Under the pieces are notes generated by a model, which had not been told where the DNA came from, ran no database searches, and saw only the letters and a list, made by a program, of their open reading frames with translations. From the NCBI RefSeq assembly GCF_000725805.1, contig NZ_KL647132.1, positions 596,022 through 660,021 on the forward strand: a stretch of DNA of 64,000 bases, written 5' to 3'. This document shows positions 42,271-52,323 of the stretch, one piece after another. Origin of the DNA: Streptomyces xanthophaeus (GTDB taxonomy: Bacteria > Actinomycetota > Actinomycetes > Streptomycetales > Streptomycetaceae). Positions within the stretch are counted from its first letter, which is position 1. Each line of letters begins with the position of its first letter. The position numbers and the translations under genes were made by a program.

Positions 42271-44330
42271 ACGTCGACCTGTCGCCGGTGGCGATCCTGC
42301 GCAGTGCGGGCGTACCCGCCTCCGTCATGGACCGGCTGATCGAACCCGAGCTCTGCGCGCTGCTGGACACCGCGACCGACGGCGCCGCACTGGACCACGC
42401 GCGGAGCGCCGTCGCCCACGCCGACCGTGAACTCGCCGCCCTCTGCCACGATCCGGTGATCCGCGACGCCGCGGCGGTCGCCAACGCCGACATCCACGAC
42501 AACGCCCTGGTCCCCTTCGCCGAGGGCGCCGTGCGCCGCCGCCGCAAACGCGCCCGCTCGGTGGTCGCCCTCCTGCAACGGCTGGCGACGAAGAACGACA
42601 CCGCGGGCGGATACGGCCCCATGGACCTGGTCCGGTTCGGCGGGGTGGCCGACCTGGCCCAGCCCCCGGCCACCAGCGGGGTCTGTGCCGAACGGGCCGG
42701 GCTGGTCAGCTGGTGGGTGGTGGACCTGCTGGCCGCGGCGATCCGCAGCGATCCCGCCGTGGCCCCGCTGCTGCCCCACCGGCTCGCCTCCGGCGTCGGC
42801 CGTGACGGTGACCACCTGCTGGTCGGCGACCGGCGCATCCGGATCAGCGCCCAGGAGCGCGCCGGGCTGGCGTCGCCGCCCGCCGCCGAGGGAGGCGACG
42901 CATTGCCCCGGCTGCGCCGCGCCGGGCTCGTCGGCCCCGACCTGCCGGTGCCGGCCGCGCACACCGATCCGCTGGCCGCCGTGATCGGGTCGCTCGCCGC
43001 GGCCGGCGGGGCGGGAGCCGTCTGGGCGGAGCGCCTCACCGAGCTGCGGGAGCTGGCCCAGCGGACCGCCGACGCACCCGCCGCGGCTCAGCGCGACCTG
43101 GCGGCCGAGATCCGCCGCCGGGTCGAGAACATCACCGGAGCCCTGCCGGAGCGTCCCCGGGGCCGCTTCTACAGCGACCGCGACGTCCTCTACCAGGAGG
43201 GCCGCGGGGCCGCGGGCGAGTACGGCATCGGGGGCGACCTGCTCGACCGGCTGCGCGACGGGCTGGACCCGGTGTGCCGGCTCGCCGCCGTCCACGGCCA
43301 CCAGCGGTTCCTCGACGCGTCCGCCGTGCTGCGGGAACGCACGGGCGAGGGCCCGCTACGACTCCTCGACGCCATGCGCCACATCGGGGAACTCGGAGAC
43401 CTCGCGGGGGCCGCCGACGGGGGCAGCGCCGGGCGCCTGCGCGAGGAGCTCGGGAAGCTGTGGCCCGAGGAGGGCGGGGACCTCGACCCCGGCCGCCTCG
43501 CCGAACTCCTCGACAAGTGGCCGGCGTCCGAGCTGTCCCTGCTCTCCCCGGACCTGATGCTCGCCTCCGGCGCCGACGGGTCCGTCCACGACGCCCGGCT
43601 GGTCCTCGGCGAACTGCACAGCAACCTGCAGACCTTCGGCCTCTTCGAGCACTTCTGGCCCGACAGCGGCATGCGCGATTGGTTCACCGGGTCCGGCGAC
43701 CTCGCCGACCGGCTGGTGCAGTTCACCGCCCCCAGGTCGCAGGGCAAGGCCTTCCTCGCGGAGCTCCCCACCCGCTCCATCGAGGTCTCGGCGGCCTCCG
43801 CCCGGCCCTCCGCCGTGGACTTCGCAGACGTCACCGTCCAGTGGAGGGGAGGCGTCCCCCTGTTGGTCCTGCCGGACGGCGAGCAGCGCACCCTGGTGCC
43901 CGGCGACCCGTCCAACCCCCTCTACCTGGCGCTCTCCCCGCACACGGGGCTGATGCCGTCACTGCGTTCCGGGCCCCGCGTCCCCGAGCTGTCGGCCGGC
44001 GGGGTGGTCCTGCAGCGCGAACAGCGCAGACTGCCCCGACCCGCCCTCGGAAAGGACCTCGACGAACGCTTCGTCACGATGCGCCGCTGGCGGGCGGCAC
44101 ATGCCCTGCCCGAACGCGTCTTCGTACGGGTCGCCGGCCAGCCCAAACCGTTCTACGTCGACTTCCGCAACCCGCTGTTGGTGGACCTGCTGGCGCACTG
44201 GACCGCCCCCGGCGACGAACTGCTGCTCAGCCCGATGCTGCCCGGCCCCGACCAGCTGTGGCTGGAACGCGGAACCGACCGGTTCTGCGCCGAACTGCGG
44301 ATATCGGCCGTGGTCAGGAGGAACCCGTGA
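42267..44330 (+). CDS. PEARL-like protein 5, short and diverged
   Basis: 687 residues, about 100 shorter than its paralogues, mainly because the N-terminal ~100 residues are reduced (KND at 109). The signature is altered: LLQRLATKNDTAGGYGP instead of KNETTSFFGP. YSDRDVLYQEG (Y302), LLSPDLMLASG and LGELH are kept, but the C-terminal EMLP has become SPMLPGPDQLWL, losing the otherwise conserved Glu. It is the most diverged member and may have a changed reaction, or be a non-catalytic partner. ATGA overlap upstream, GTGA downstream. Confidence 0.8.
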   Translation: MNVDLSPVAILRSAGVPASVMDRLIEPELCALLDTATDGAALDHARSAVAHADRELAALCHDPVIRDAAAVANADIHDNALVPFAEGAVRRRRKRARSVVALLQRLATKNDTAGGYGPMDLVRFGGVADLAQPPATSGVCAERAGLVSWWVVDLLAAAIRSDPAVAPLLPHRLASGVGRDGDHLLVGDRRIRISAQERAGLASPPAAEGGDALPRLRRAGLVGPDLPVPAAHTDPLAAVIGSLAAAGGAGAVWAERLTELRELAQRTADAPAAAQRDLAAEIRRRVENITGALPERPRGRFYSDRDVLYQEGRGAAGEYGIGGDLLDRLRDGLDPVCRLAAVHGHQRFLDASAVLRERTGEGPLRLLDAMRHIGELGDLAGAADGGSAGRLREELGKLWPEEGGDLDPGRLAELLDKWPASELSLLSPDLMLASGADGSVHDARLVLGELHSNLQTFGLFEHFWPDSGMRDWFTGSGDLADRLVQFTAPRSQGKAFLAELPTRSIEVSAASARPSAVDFADVTVQWRGGVPLLVLPDGEQRTLVPGDPSNPLYLALSPHTGLMPSLRSGPRVPELSAGGVVLQREQRRLPRPALGKDLDERFVTMRRWRAAHALPERVFVRVAGQPKPFYVDFRNPLLVDLLAHWTAPGDELLLSPMLPGPDQLWLERGTDRFCAELRISAVVRRNP

Positions 44331-46741
44331 ACCCGAGCGCCGACACCCCGCCCGGGGTGGTGGTCCCCGCGGGCCGCCTCAGCGCCCGCCTGCACCCCGA
44401 CCTGCAACTGCGCAGCAGCGGCTTCCCCGCCGCACGGCTGCTCCCGCGGCCGGGACCGCAGGCGGCCGCCGCGACGCACGCCGTCCGCGCCGCCGAGCAG
44501 GACCTGACGGCCCGGCAGGACGCCTTCCGCGAGCGGGTGTTCCCGGCGCTGAAAGAGGCCTTCCCCGGTCTGGAACGCGCCCAGCGCACCGCGGTCGTCC
44601 GATCCTCCCGGATCGTGGCCCACGGCCGGCCGCTCCCCGAGGGAACGGCGGCCCTGTTCGCCACGCTGGGCCACGCCCCCTGGGCCCGGGGCTGGGAGGA
44701 ATCCGTGGGCCGGCTCGCCGACACCGTGCGGGCGGCCCAGCACTCCTACCTGGAAACGGCCGAGGAGGTGTACTCCCAGGTCCGCACCCGCGTCGCGGAA
44801 CCCCGGGTGCACCAGGCGATCGCCCAGTCCAGCGGCGGCTTCGCCGAGCGCCTGTTCCGCCCCGACGGCCCCGTCCTGGACCCGCGCCGGCTCCGCGGCA
44901 AGGACCGCGGGGACCTGATGACCGCCCACCGCTACCTCCGCCGCTTCGCGGCCCGCTGCGAGACGGTCTCCTACTTCGGTCCGTCCTGCTTCGCCGCGCT
45001 GGACCCCGCCGCACCCGACGCCGTCAGCTACGGGCCGCCGCGGCCCGAGCGGACGTCCGTGGACGCCAGCGCCTGGCTGCTGCGGGACCTGGCCGCCCGC
45101 CACGCCCCGCGCGGCGGCGACCAGCAGGTCAGCCGCGACCCGCTGTGGCGGCGCGAGTCCGACGCCCTCGTCCGCACCGCCGACGGCAGGACCCTGGCGC
45201 TCTCCCCGGACGCCGTACGGCTGTGGGACGCGCTCGGCGGAGACTGGACCACCCTGCGCGAACTCGCCCGGACCGCCGGACTCCAGGCCGCCGGGCTCCG
45301 CGCCGCCCTGCCCTCCCTCACCCCGGCCCTGCGGCGCGGCCCGCTGGTGCCCTCCACCGAACGGCACGCCTTGCGGGCCCTCGCCGCGGCCCTGCCCGAG
45401 GCCCCCGCGGTCCACACCCTGCTGCAGCGGCTGGAGGAGACCGCCGACGCCCCCTGGCCCGAACGGGAGAAGATCCTCGCCGGAGCCGACGCCGAACTGA
45501 CGGCCGCCGGGCTGGACACGCGCCGCAACGCCGGAGAGCACTACGGCGACCGGTCCTTCTGGCACGAGGAGCGATCCGGCCCCCACAGCGAAGGCGTCCG
45601 CTTCGGCGCACCCACCGTCGACGCACTCACCCGGGCCGTCGGTCCCCTTCTCGAACCGCTCTACCTGGCCGCCCTCCTGTCCCGGGCCGACGCCCGCGCC
45701 GAAGTCCGCCGCGCCTTCGGCGGCCGCCCCGTACCCCTCGCCCGGGCCGCGACCGCCGACCTGCCCGGCGACCGCCCCCGGTACGAGGCGCTGCGCGCGG
45801 CCCTCATCGCCCTCGTACGGGCAACCCCCGCGGGCCCCGACGGCGCGGTCCGGCTGACGTCGCAGCAGGTGGACGCCGTGTGCGCGCCCTTCTGGGCCAC
45901 GCTGACGGCCCCCGACACCATCCCCTCCGCAGCCCTGCCCGGACTGGACCTGCTGGCCGCGGGCCCCTCCCCGGCCGAGGCCGTCTGGGTGCTGGGCGAG
46001 GTCCACGACGACTCCAGCTCGATCGTCGGAGGCTCCTCGACCCGCGTCCACTGCGACCCCGAGGGCCTCTACGCGGACTTCTGCGCCGCGGTGGCCCGCC
46101 TCGCCGACCCGCACACCATGGCCGGCGTGGTCTCCCGGCGCCGCAGCATGCACATCACCCCGGAACTGCCCGGTCTGGCGATCGAACTCAGCGGCCTCAG
46201 CACCAAACCCCGCACGTCGGTGGTCCCCGTCGCCGACGTCACCGTGAGCGCGGACGGCTCGGCCGTCGACACCGCGGCCGGACGCCGCTGGCTCTACCCC
46301 GGGGACCTGGCCAGCACCCTGCACCGCGCCGTCGCGCTGCCCGCCGTCGTACCGATCGACCTCACCGGCCCGGACGGGTCCCCCCGCGTGCTCATCGACG
46401 GCGTCGTGGTGGAACGGGCCAGCTGGAAGCTGCCCGCGCCGGGCGCCTCCGGACCCGGGTACCCGCACTGGAGCGCCTGGCAACGGCTGCGGGCCGAACG
46501 CGGGCTGCCCCGCAGGGTCTTCGTCCGCCACCAGGCCGAGACCAAACCCGTCTTCGTGGACCTGGACGACCCCGTCGCCGTCGACGACCTCGCCCGCCTC
46601 GGCCCGGGGGAACTGCGCCTGTCCGAATGCCTTCCCGGCCCCGACGACCTGTGGTGGAACCCGGACGGCGGCCACCAGGTCGCCGAACTGCGCATCGCCT
46701 GCCTGATCGACCACACCACCGCTGAAGGAGCCGCCTCGTGA
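44327..46741 (+). CDS. PEARL-like protein 6, diverged signature
   Basis: 804 residues. The signature reads YLRRFAARCETVSYFGPSCF (RCE at 210-212): Lys-Asn of KNE is replaced by Arg-Cys. GEHYGDRSFWHEERSG (Y406), LDLLAAGPSP with VLGEVHDDSS, and LSECLPGPDDLWW keep the other boxes with changes. C-terminal RHQAETKPVFVDLDDP is the KP box. The extra N-terminal basic/acidic region (residues ~55-100) is longer than in protein 5. Starts at GTG 44327 and overlaps the previous gene by GTGA. Confidence 0.8.
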   Translation: MNPSADTPPGVVVPAGRLSARLHPDLQLRSSGFPAARLLPRPGPQAAAATHAVRAAEQDLTARQDAFRERVFPALKEAFPGLERAQRTAVVRSSRIVAHGRPLPEGTAALFATLGHAPWARGWEESVGRLADTVRAAQHSYLETAEEVYSQVRTRVAEPRVHQAIAQSSGGFAERLFRPDGPVLDPRRLRGKDRGDLMTAHRYLRRFAARCETVSYFGPSCFAALDPAAPDAVSYGPPRPERTSVDASAWLLRDLAARHAPRGGDQQVSRDPLWRRESDALVRTADGRTLALSPDAVRLWDALGGDWTTLRELARTAGLQAAGLRAALPSLTPALRRGPLVPSTERHALRALAAALPEAPAVHTLLQRLEETADAPWPEREKILAGADAELTAAGLDTRRNAGEHYGDRSFWHEERSGPHSEGVRFGAPTVDALTRAVGPLLEPLYLAALLSRADARAEVRRAFGGRPVPLARAATADLPGDRPRYEALRAALIALVRATPAGPDGAVRLTSQQVDAVCAPFWATLTAPDTIPSAALPGLDLLAAGPSPAEAVWVLGEVHDDSSSIVGGSSTRVHCDPEGLYADFCAAVARLADPHTMAGVVSRRRSMHITPELPGLAIELSGLSTKPRTSVVPVADVTVSADGSAVDTAAGRRWLYPGDLASTLHRAVALPAVVPIDLTGPDGSPRVLIDGVVVERASWKLPAPGASGPGYPHWSAWQRLRAERGLPRRVFVRHQAETKPVFVDLDDPVAVDDLARLGPGELRLSECLPGPDDLWWNPDGGHQVAELRIACLIDHTTAEGAAS

Positions 46742-49083
46742 CCGGGGCCTGGCGGGCCATGCCCGTAGCCGTCGTACGCCCGGCAGGATTCCCCCTCGAC
46801 CTCCTCGACCCGCTGGCCGATGCGCGCCTGCCGCAGCTCGTCGACGCCGTACGGGAGTCACGCGCCCAACTGGACCGGGCGGCACAGGACTTCGAAGCGG
46901 TCAGCCGCAAGGCCCACCGCCCGCAGGACGCCGACGGGGTACGGGCCGCCCGAGCTGCCTACCGGGCCGTCCAGCGCCGCAAGCCGCTCCCCGGCGTGCT
47001 GTGGTTCGAGGACCCCGTCGGCGGCCACACCGACGCACAGGCCTTCGCCCACTGGTGGACCTCCACCTGCACGGCCCGGGACACCGCCTTGGACGAGCTG
47101 GCCGGCCGGTACACCGCCGCGCTGGGCACCGCGCGCGAGCACCTCGGCTCCGTACTGCGCGACCCGCGAGTGCGCGAAGCCCTGGTCCTGCTCACCCCCG
47201 AGATCCTGGACACCACGGTCGCGGCCCTGCTCAAGCGGCCCCCCGGCGGCCCCGCCCCCAACCAGAACGAACGCAAGGCGGTCTCCTTCCTGCAGCGCCT
47301 GGCCGCCAAGTGCGAGACCAACGCCTTCGCCGGCCCCATCGCCTACGCCACGCTCGGCGCCCCCGCCGACTGGACCGGCCCGCCCGCCGCCCGCCAGGGC
47401 TTCCTCGCCTTCTGGGCGGTCAAGGAACTCCTCGACCAGGCACTCGAACGCCACGCACCGCACACCCTGGACTGGCGGCCCGGCCCGGCCGCCGGAATGC
47501 TCCCCGAGCAGTCCCCGGTGCGCCGGGCCGTCACCCGGGCGGCCGCGGGCCGCGCGGGCGAGGTGCCCGCGGCGACCCTGCGCACGCTCCACCGGCGCAA
47601 CCTGCTGTGGGCGTCCGAACTCCTCGCCCCCACCTCCGAACCGGACGCGCTGGCCCTCCTGCGCACGGCCGCCGAACACCTAGGCGACGACACACTGCGC
47701 ACCCTCGCGCAGGAGCTGACCCGGACCGCAGCCCTCTTCGCCGAGGCGGACGCCGAAGGCAAGAGCGCCGCCGTCTCCCGCGCCGACGCCGTCCTGACCG
47801 AGCAGGGCCTGGACGTGGCGCGCCGGGGCAAGGGGCAGCTGTACGCCGACCGGGTCGTGCTCTACGAGGAGGACCACGCACCGGAGTTCTCCGTACGCTT
47901 CGACGAAGAAGCCGTCCGGAACCTGCTCACCCGCCTCGATCCCGTCCTCGACCTGGCGGCCGCGGCCGGCGCCGAGGCCTGGCTGCGGGCGCGCGACGCG
48001 TTCACCGCGGCCTGGCACGAGCGGTACGGTCCCGCGGTCACCGAGCTCCGGCTCCCGGAGGTCCTCGCCTGCCTCCCGGTCAGCGCGCCCGTCCCCCTGG
48101 ACGGGACCGACGTCGCACGGCGCCTGCACGACCTGGTCGCCGCCACCTGGGACGGCACCTCCACCGAGGTGGTCCTGGACCCCTCGGCCGTACGGGCGAT
48201 CCTTCCCGAGCCGGACGGCGCCCCGGGCCCGATGATCCTGGCCCCGGACCTCCACTTCGACACCTGCGACCGGTCCGCGGTGGAATCGGGCCGGGCCCCC
48301 GTCGTGGTGGGCGAGTTCCACTGGGGCCTCCAGGGCCTGGGCAACCTCTGCTGCTTCATCGAGGACCGCGACGCACTGGCACGGGCCACCCGCGACTGGC
48401 TGCACGACCCCGCCCCGCAGGCCCCGGAACTCGTCCACGTGGCCACCCACAACCGCTTCGGCAAACTGTGCTACCTCGAACTCCTGCCGCGCACCGTCGA
48501 GCTGAGCGGACCCGCCGCCCCCGGCCAGGACCGGCTGCGCGCCGAGGACCTCGTCGTCCGCCCGGACGCGACGGTGACCGACCGGCACACCGGCCGGCGG
48601 GTCATGCCGCTCCTCGGCGACGCGGAAGCGGCCACGCAGAGCCCGCTCGGCCCGCCCTCCTGCGGACTGCCGCGCATCGTGCTCGGCCCGCTGACCCCGC
48701 GCATCAGCATCGGCGACGTGGTCGTCCAGCGGGCGGCCTGGCGCCTGGACGCGCAGGTGTTCCAGCCGCCCCAAGGGGCCGTGGGCGCCGAACGCTACCG
48801 GCACACCGTCGACGCGCTGCGCGCCCTGGGGGTACCCCGCCGCGTCTACGCCGCCGTCCAGGGCGAACGCAAACCCGTCCACGTCGACCTCGCCAGCCCG
48901 CACCTGGTCGAACTGCTCGTCGCCGAGTCCAGGGAGCGGCCGGTGCGCCTCACCGAGATGCTGCCCGCTCCCGACCGCACCTGGCAGCGCAGCGACCTCG
49001 GCCGGCACGTCTGCGAGATCCGATTCTCCGTACGGCGCCGGACCTCCCCCCGCACGAACCTCACCTCCGGAGTAAAGAACTGA
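46738..49083 (+). CDS. PEARL-like protein 7, diverged signature
   Basis: 781 residues. The signature reads FLQRLAAKCETNAFAGPIAY (KCE at 191-193): Asn of KNE is Cys, and SFFGP is AFAGP. KGQLYADRVVLYEEDH (Y369), LAPDLHFDTCDR with VVGEFHWGLQGLG, and LTEMLPAPDRTWQ follow. C-terminal AVQGERKPVHVDLASP. It lies at the end of the PEARL array, directly before the FMN reductase (TGATG overlap). Function as an aminoacyl ligase is probable by homology, but the signature changes leave room for another role. Confidence 0.8.
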   Translation: MTGAWRAMPVAVVRPAGFPLDLLDPLADARLPQLVDAVRESRAQLDRAAQDFEAVSRKAHRPQDADGVRAARAAYRAVQRRKPLPGVLWFEDPVGGHTDAQAFAHWWTSTCTARDTALDELAGRYTAALGTAREHLGSVLRDPRVREALVLLTPEILDTTVAALLKRPPGGPAPNQNERKAVSFLQRLAAKCETNAFAGPIAYATLGAPADWTGPPAARQGFLAFWAVKELLDQALERHAPHTLDWRPGPAAGMLPEQSPVRRAVTRAAAGRAGEVPAATLRTLHRRNLLWASELLAPTSEPDALALLRTAAEHLGDDTLRTLAQELTRTAALFAEADAEGKSAAVSRADAVLTEQGLDVARRGKGQLYADRVVLYEEDHAPEFSVRFDEEAVRNLLTRLDPVLDLAAAAGAEAWLRARDAFTAAWHERYGPAVTELRLPEVLACLPVSAPVPLDGTDVARRLHDLVAATWDGTSTEVVLDPSAVRAILPEPDGAPGPMILAPDLHFDTCDRSAVESGRAPVVVGEFHWGLQGLGNLCCFIEDRDALARATRDWLHDPAPQAPELVHVATHNRFGKLCYLELLPRTVELSGPAAPGQDRLRAEDLVVRPDATVTDRHTGRRVMPLLGDAEAATQSPLGPPSCGLPRIVLGPLTPRISIGDVVVQRAAWRLDAQVFQPPQGAVGAERYRHTVDALRALGVPRRVYAAVQGERKPVHVDLASPHLVELLVAESRERPVRLTEMLPAPDRTWQRSDLGRHVCEIRFSVRRRTSPRTNLTSGVKN

Positions 49084-49664
49084 TGAATCGTCAGCCAGTG
49101 GTGCTCGGCCTCGGCGGCAGCACGCGCAAGGGCTCCTGGGCCGAACTCCTCCTGCGCAAGGCCCTGCTGACCGCACGGGACGCCGGCATGAAGCCCCAGA
49201 TGTACTCCCTCGGCAGCAAGGACCTCCCCGTCTTCCGGGACTCCCACCTGACCGACCCGCCGCCCGAGGTGGCGGAACTCCTCGCCAAGGTCCGGCAGGC
49301 CGACGCCGTCGTCTTCTCCTCACCGGTCTACCACGGCACCATCGCCGGAGCCCTCAAGAACGCCGTCGACCACCTCCAGGCCCTGGGGCAGGACGAACAG
49401 CCGTGGCTCACCGGCAAGGTCGCCGGCCTGATGGCCGTCGGCGGCACCCCCATCGGCGGCGCCAACGCCATCAGCGCCATGGACCACTTCTGCCGGGCCC
49501 TACGGGTGACCACCGTGCCCACGGCCGTCATCGCGGGCCAGGGATTCCTGGCCCAGGACGGCTCGTTCAGCGACGAGACGGTCGGCGCCCGCGTGGCCCG
49601 GATGGTGGAGGAGCTCGGCAGCCACGCCCGCATCCTCACGGGCCGGGAAGCCCCCGGCGCATGA
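49083..49664 (+). CDS. NADPH-dependent FMN reductase-like flavoprotein
   Basis: 193 residues. The flavodoxin-like fold has VLGLGGSTRKGSWAELLLRKAL (FMN phosphate loop, residues ~7-12), ADAVVFSSPVYHGTIAGALKNAVDHL (flavin-binding loop), and GGTPIGGANAISAMDHF. It is typical of NADPH-dependent FMN reductases/quinone reductases. In this cluster it probably reduces a flavin, or a quinone-like intermediate formed on the peptide-bound amino acid. It is coupled to its neighbours by overlaps (TGATG, ATGA). Confidence 0.88.
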   Translation: MNRQPVVLGLGGSTRKGSWAELLLRKALLTARDAGMKPQMYSLGSKDLPVFRDSHLTDPPPEVAELLAKVRQADAVVFSSPVYHGTIAGALKNAVDHLQALGQDEQPWLTGKVAGLMAVGGTPIGGANAISAMDHFCRALRVTTVPTAVIAGQGFLAQDGSFSDETVGARVARMVEELGSHARILTGREAPGA

Positions 49665-50971
49665 GCGCCTACTTCGCGGAGCGCCGCGAGACCCTGCACC
49701 TCCTGGACTCCGGCCCGGGACCCGAGTTCACCCGCGGCCGCTACCGCGGCATCGGCTCCTCCCGCGGCGGGGGAGCCCCCGGCCGCGAGACGTGGCGCTA
49801 CCGGGCGCTGCCGGCCCCCGCCGGGGCGGACCTCGACCTGCCCGCCGCCGTACGCGCCGCGACGGGCGCGCTCGCCGAGCCCTGGCCCGTGACCTACGCG
49901 GCCGAGGACCGGCTGCGCGACCTGGCGCAGCGCATCCGGCGCGTGGCGGCGGGCAGGGACGGCAGCCCCGAACTCGTCGTCAGCCTCCGCGACTTCGACC
50001 AGCGGGTGGTCGCCGGCCCCGCCGACCGGCTGACCGACGACCACCGGGTGTTCCAGACCGTGAACCTCAGCGCGACCTACCGCGGACCGAACGGCCCGCT
50101 CACCCTGCGCAGGGACTCCGCGACGGGCGGCGCCGAGACGGGCGACCTCCGCCCGGAGGACATCGCGGCACGGCTCCTCGACGAACTGGACCGGGCCTGG
50201 CACGAGGTGCGCGGCCTGCCCCTGATGACCCTGGACCGCGGCAGGCGCACCGTCCTCCTCTCCCCGGGCGGCTGCGCCCTCTTCTTCCACGAGGTGTGCG
50301 GCCACCCGCTCGAGGGCGACGTGGTGGAGAGCGGCACCTCCTACCTCGGCGCCGCACGCGGCAAGGCCGTCTGCCCCGAGTGGGTGACGGTCGTCGACGA
50401 CCCGGGCGCCCCGAACGCCGTCTTCGGATACCGCTTCGACGACGAGGGGCACCCGGCCACCGCCGTTCCCCTGATCGAGGCGGGCACCGTGAGCGGGGTC
50501 CTGCACAGCTCCGCGAGCGCGGCCCAGGCGGGCGAGGCCCCCAACGGCCACGGCCGCCGGATGTCCTACCTGTACCCGGCGGTTCCCCGGCAGGCCCACA
50601 CCCGCATCCTCGACGGCCCGTTCGCCGCCGACGACGTACGCCGACCGCCCGGGGAGGCCGTCTGGGTGGAGCGCATGCGGGTACGCCACGTCCACCAGGG
50701 GAGCGGGGCCTTCAGTTTCCTCGGCCTGGAGGGCCTGCTGCTGCACGACGGCGTTCCGGTGGGACGTCTCACCGACGTCGTCATCAACGGGGACGGGCTC
50801 TCGGCGCTCCGCGGCATCTCGGCCGTCGCCGGCGACTCCCGCTCCTTCGTCGGCGGCGGAGGCTGCGGAAAGCTCGACCAGGGCCCCCTCATCGTCGGCT
50901 TCGAACAACCGACCGTCCGGATCGACGGACTGGACACGTACGCCCGCCAGGGCGGGCAGGAGCTCAGGTGA
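49661..50971 (+). CDS. tldD: TldD-type zinc metalloprotease subunit
   Basis: 436 residues. TldD family with the metal-binding HExxxH in FFHEVCGHPLEGDVVESG (H210, E211, H215), preceded by LDRGRRTVLLSPGGCAL and followed by SYLYPAVPRQAHTRIL, which fits the family. TldD pairs with TldE to degrade unstructured peptide stretches. The neighbouring gene is its TldE partner (GTGA overlap). Here it would strip the scaffold peptide off the finished C-terminal amino-acid product. The ATG at 49661 overlaps the FMN reductase stop. Confidence 0.9.
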   Translation: MSAYFAERRETLHLLDSGPGPEFTRGRYRGIGSSRGGGAPGRETWRYRALPAPAGADLDLPAAVRAATGALAEPWPVTYAAEDRLRDLAQRIRRVAAGRDGSPELVVSLRDFDQRVVAGPADRLTDDHRVFQTVNLSATYRGPNGPLTLRRDSATGGAETGDLRPEDIAARLLDELDRAWHEVRGLPLMTLDRGRRTVLLSPGGCALFFHEVCGHPLEGDVVESGTSYLGAARGKAVCPEWVTVVDDPGAPNAVFGYRFDDEGHPATAVPLIEAGTVSGVLHSSASAAQAGEAPNGHGRRMSYLYPAVPRQAHTRILDGPFAADDVRRPPGEAVWVERMRVRHVHQGSGAFSFLGLEGLLLHDGVPVGRLTDVVINGDGLSALRGISAVAGDSRSFVGGGGCGKLDQGPLIVGFEQPTVRIDGLDTYARQGGQELR

Positions 50972-52323
50972 CGACGACACCGGTTCACGACCGGGACCCG
51001 GTGAGGTCCTACCCCCTTTCCTGGACGGCCGTCGACGAGGCCACCGCCGCGGTGGACGCGGCGCCACGCGCCGAGGAAGTGGAACTGTGGGTCCACGACG
51101 CCCGCGAGGCGGTGGCCCAGATCGTCCCGTCCACCGGGCGGATCACCGCCGCCGCGGGCGGCGCCTTCGGCGCAGCCTGCCGGGTCTGGGAGGACGGCGC
51201 CTTCGGCAGCGCCAGCCGCACCGTGGACGGCGCCGACGACGTCCGGTCGCTGGTCCAGGAGGCCCGCACCACCCTGGGCCGCCGGAACGTCGCCGTCCGC
51301 CCGGCTCCCGACCCGGCCGCGGCCCCCGCCCCCGCCCCCGCGTCCAGGCGGATCCCGGCCCCCCTGGACACCGCCGCGGCGGAGCACCTCGTCCGCACGA
51401 CCGCCGAACGGCTGCGCCTGGCCGGGGCGGACGTCCAGGTGCTGCTGGCCCAGCAGTACCAGTGGACCACCGCCACGGCGACCCTGGGCGGACTGCGGCG
51501 GGAGCACCACCACGAGCAGACCCGGGTCGTCGTGCGCTGCGAGACCGCCCACGGAGCCGTCGTGGAAGCGGCCGAAGCTCAGCGGGTCACCGACGACCCG
51601 GGAACCGACGCGCTCGTCCACCGCATCGCCACCGCGCTGGACACCCTCGGCTCCCCGGGCCTCCCCGGCCCCGCCGCCGTGCCGCGCGGACTCCCCGTCG
51701 TCCTGCGCCCGCAGGTCGCGGCCCCCGTCGTGGCCGGGCTCAGCTGGCTGTTCTCCGGCAGCACCGCCCTCGCCACCCCCGGCCTGGCCCGAGCGGTGGG
51801 CAAGCGGCTGTTCCCCTCCTGCCTCCACGTGGACGACGTGCCCCACGCGCACCCGGACGGCCCGCCGATGGTCCACGACGACGAGGGCGTGGCCGCCGGC
51901 CCCGTCGTCCTCGCCGACGAGGGACGCCTCACGGCCTTCCTCCACTCCTGGGACACCGCCCACCGGCTCGGGCACACCCCCAACGGCCGCGGCATCCGCA
52001 TGGGCGTGGGGGCCCAGCCGATGCCCCGGCCCGTCGCCCTGCGGGTCGCGCCCGGACGGGGCGCCATGCCGGAGGACTTCGTCGAGCTCAGCTGCCGCCT
52101 GGAGAACCTCGTCACGATGCCCCGCGCGGGACGCATCGAGATGATCGTCGCCGGGTGGGAGGTCCGCGGGGGACGCCGGATCCGCAGGATCGCCCCCTTC
52201 GAGTTCCACTGCGACCTGCTGACGTACCTGCGCAAGCTGCGCGGCACCGGCACGGACGCCCAGATCCTGCCCCTGGCCGACGGAGCCCTGACGCCGAGCC
52301 TGCACTTCGAGGAGCTGCCGTGA
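50968..52323 (+). CDS. tldE: TldE/PmbA-type protease partner
   Basis: 451 residues from GTG 50968 (GTGA overlap with tldD). PmbA/TldE family layout, lacking HExxxH. Recognisable segments: VELWVHDAREAVAQIVPSTG at the start, LRPQVAAPVVAGLSWLFSGS, VVLADEGRLTAFLHSWDTAHRLG and terminal ILPLADGALTPSLHFEEL. An Ala/Pro stretch (PDPAAAPAPAPAS) lies near residue 115. The heterodimer with TldD forms the protease; TldE itself has no metal site. Confidence 0.88.
   Translation: MTTTPVHDRDPVRSYPLSWTAVDEATAAVDAAPRAEEVELWVHDAREAVAQIVPSTGRITAAAGGAFGAACRVWEDGAFGSASRTVDGADDVRSLVQEARTTLGRRNVAVRPAPDPAAAPAPAPASRRIPAPLDTAAAEHLVRTTAERLRLAGADVQVLLAQQYQWTTATATLGGLRREHHHEQTRVVVRCETAHGAVVEAAEAQRVTDDPGTDALVHRIATALDTLGSPGLPGPAAVPRGLPVVLRPQVAAPVVAGLSWLFSGSTALATPGLARAVGKRLFPSCLHVDDVPHAHPDGPPMVHDDEGVAAGPVVLADEGRLTAFLHSWDTAHRLGHTPNGRGIRMGVGAQPMPRPVALRVAPGRGAMPEDFVELSCRLENLVTMPRAGRIEMIVAGWEVRGGRRIRRIAPFEFHCDLLTYLRKLRGTGTDAQILPLADGALTPSLHFEELP

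Noticed and set aside
31112..49083. Class I lanthipeptide or thiopeptide cluster
   Set aside because: All seven LanB-like proteins lack the elimination domain and no separate elimination-domain gene, LanC cyclase or azole-forming YcaO is present. The peptide tail has no Ser/Thr/Cys.
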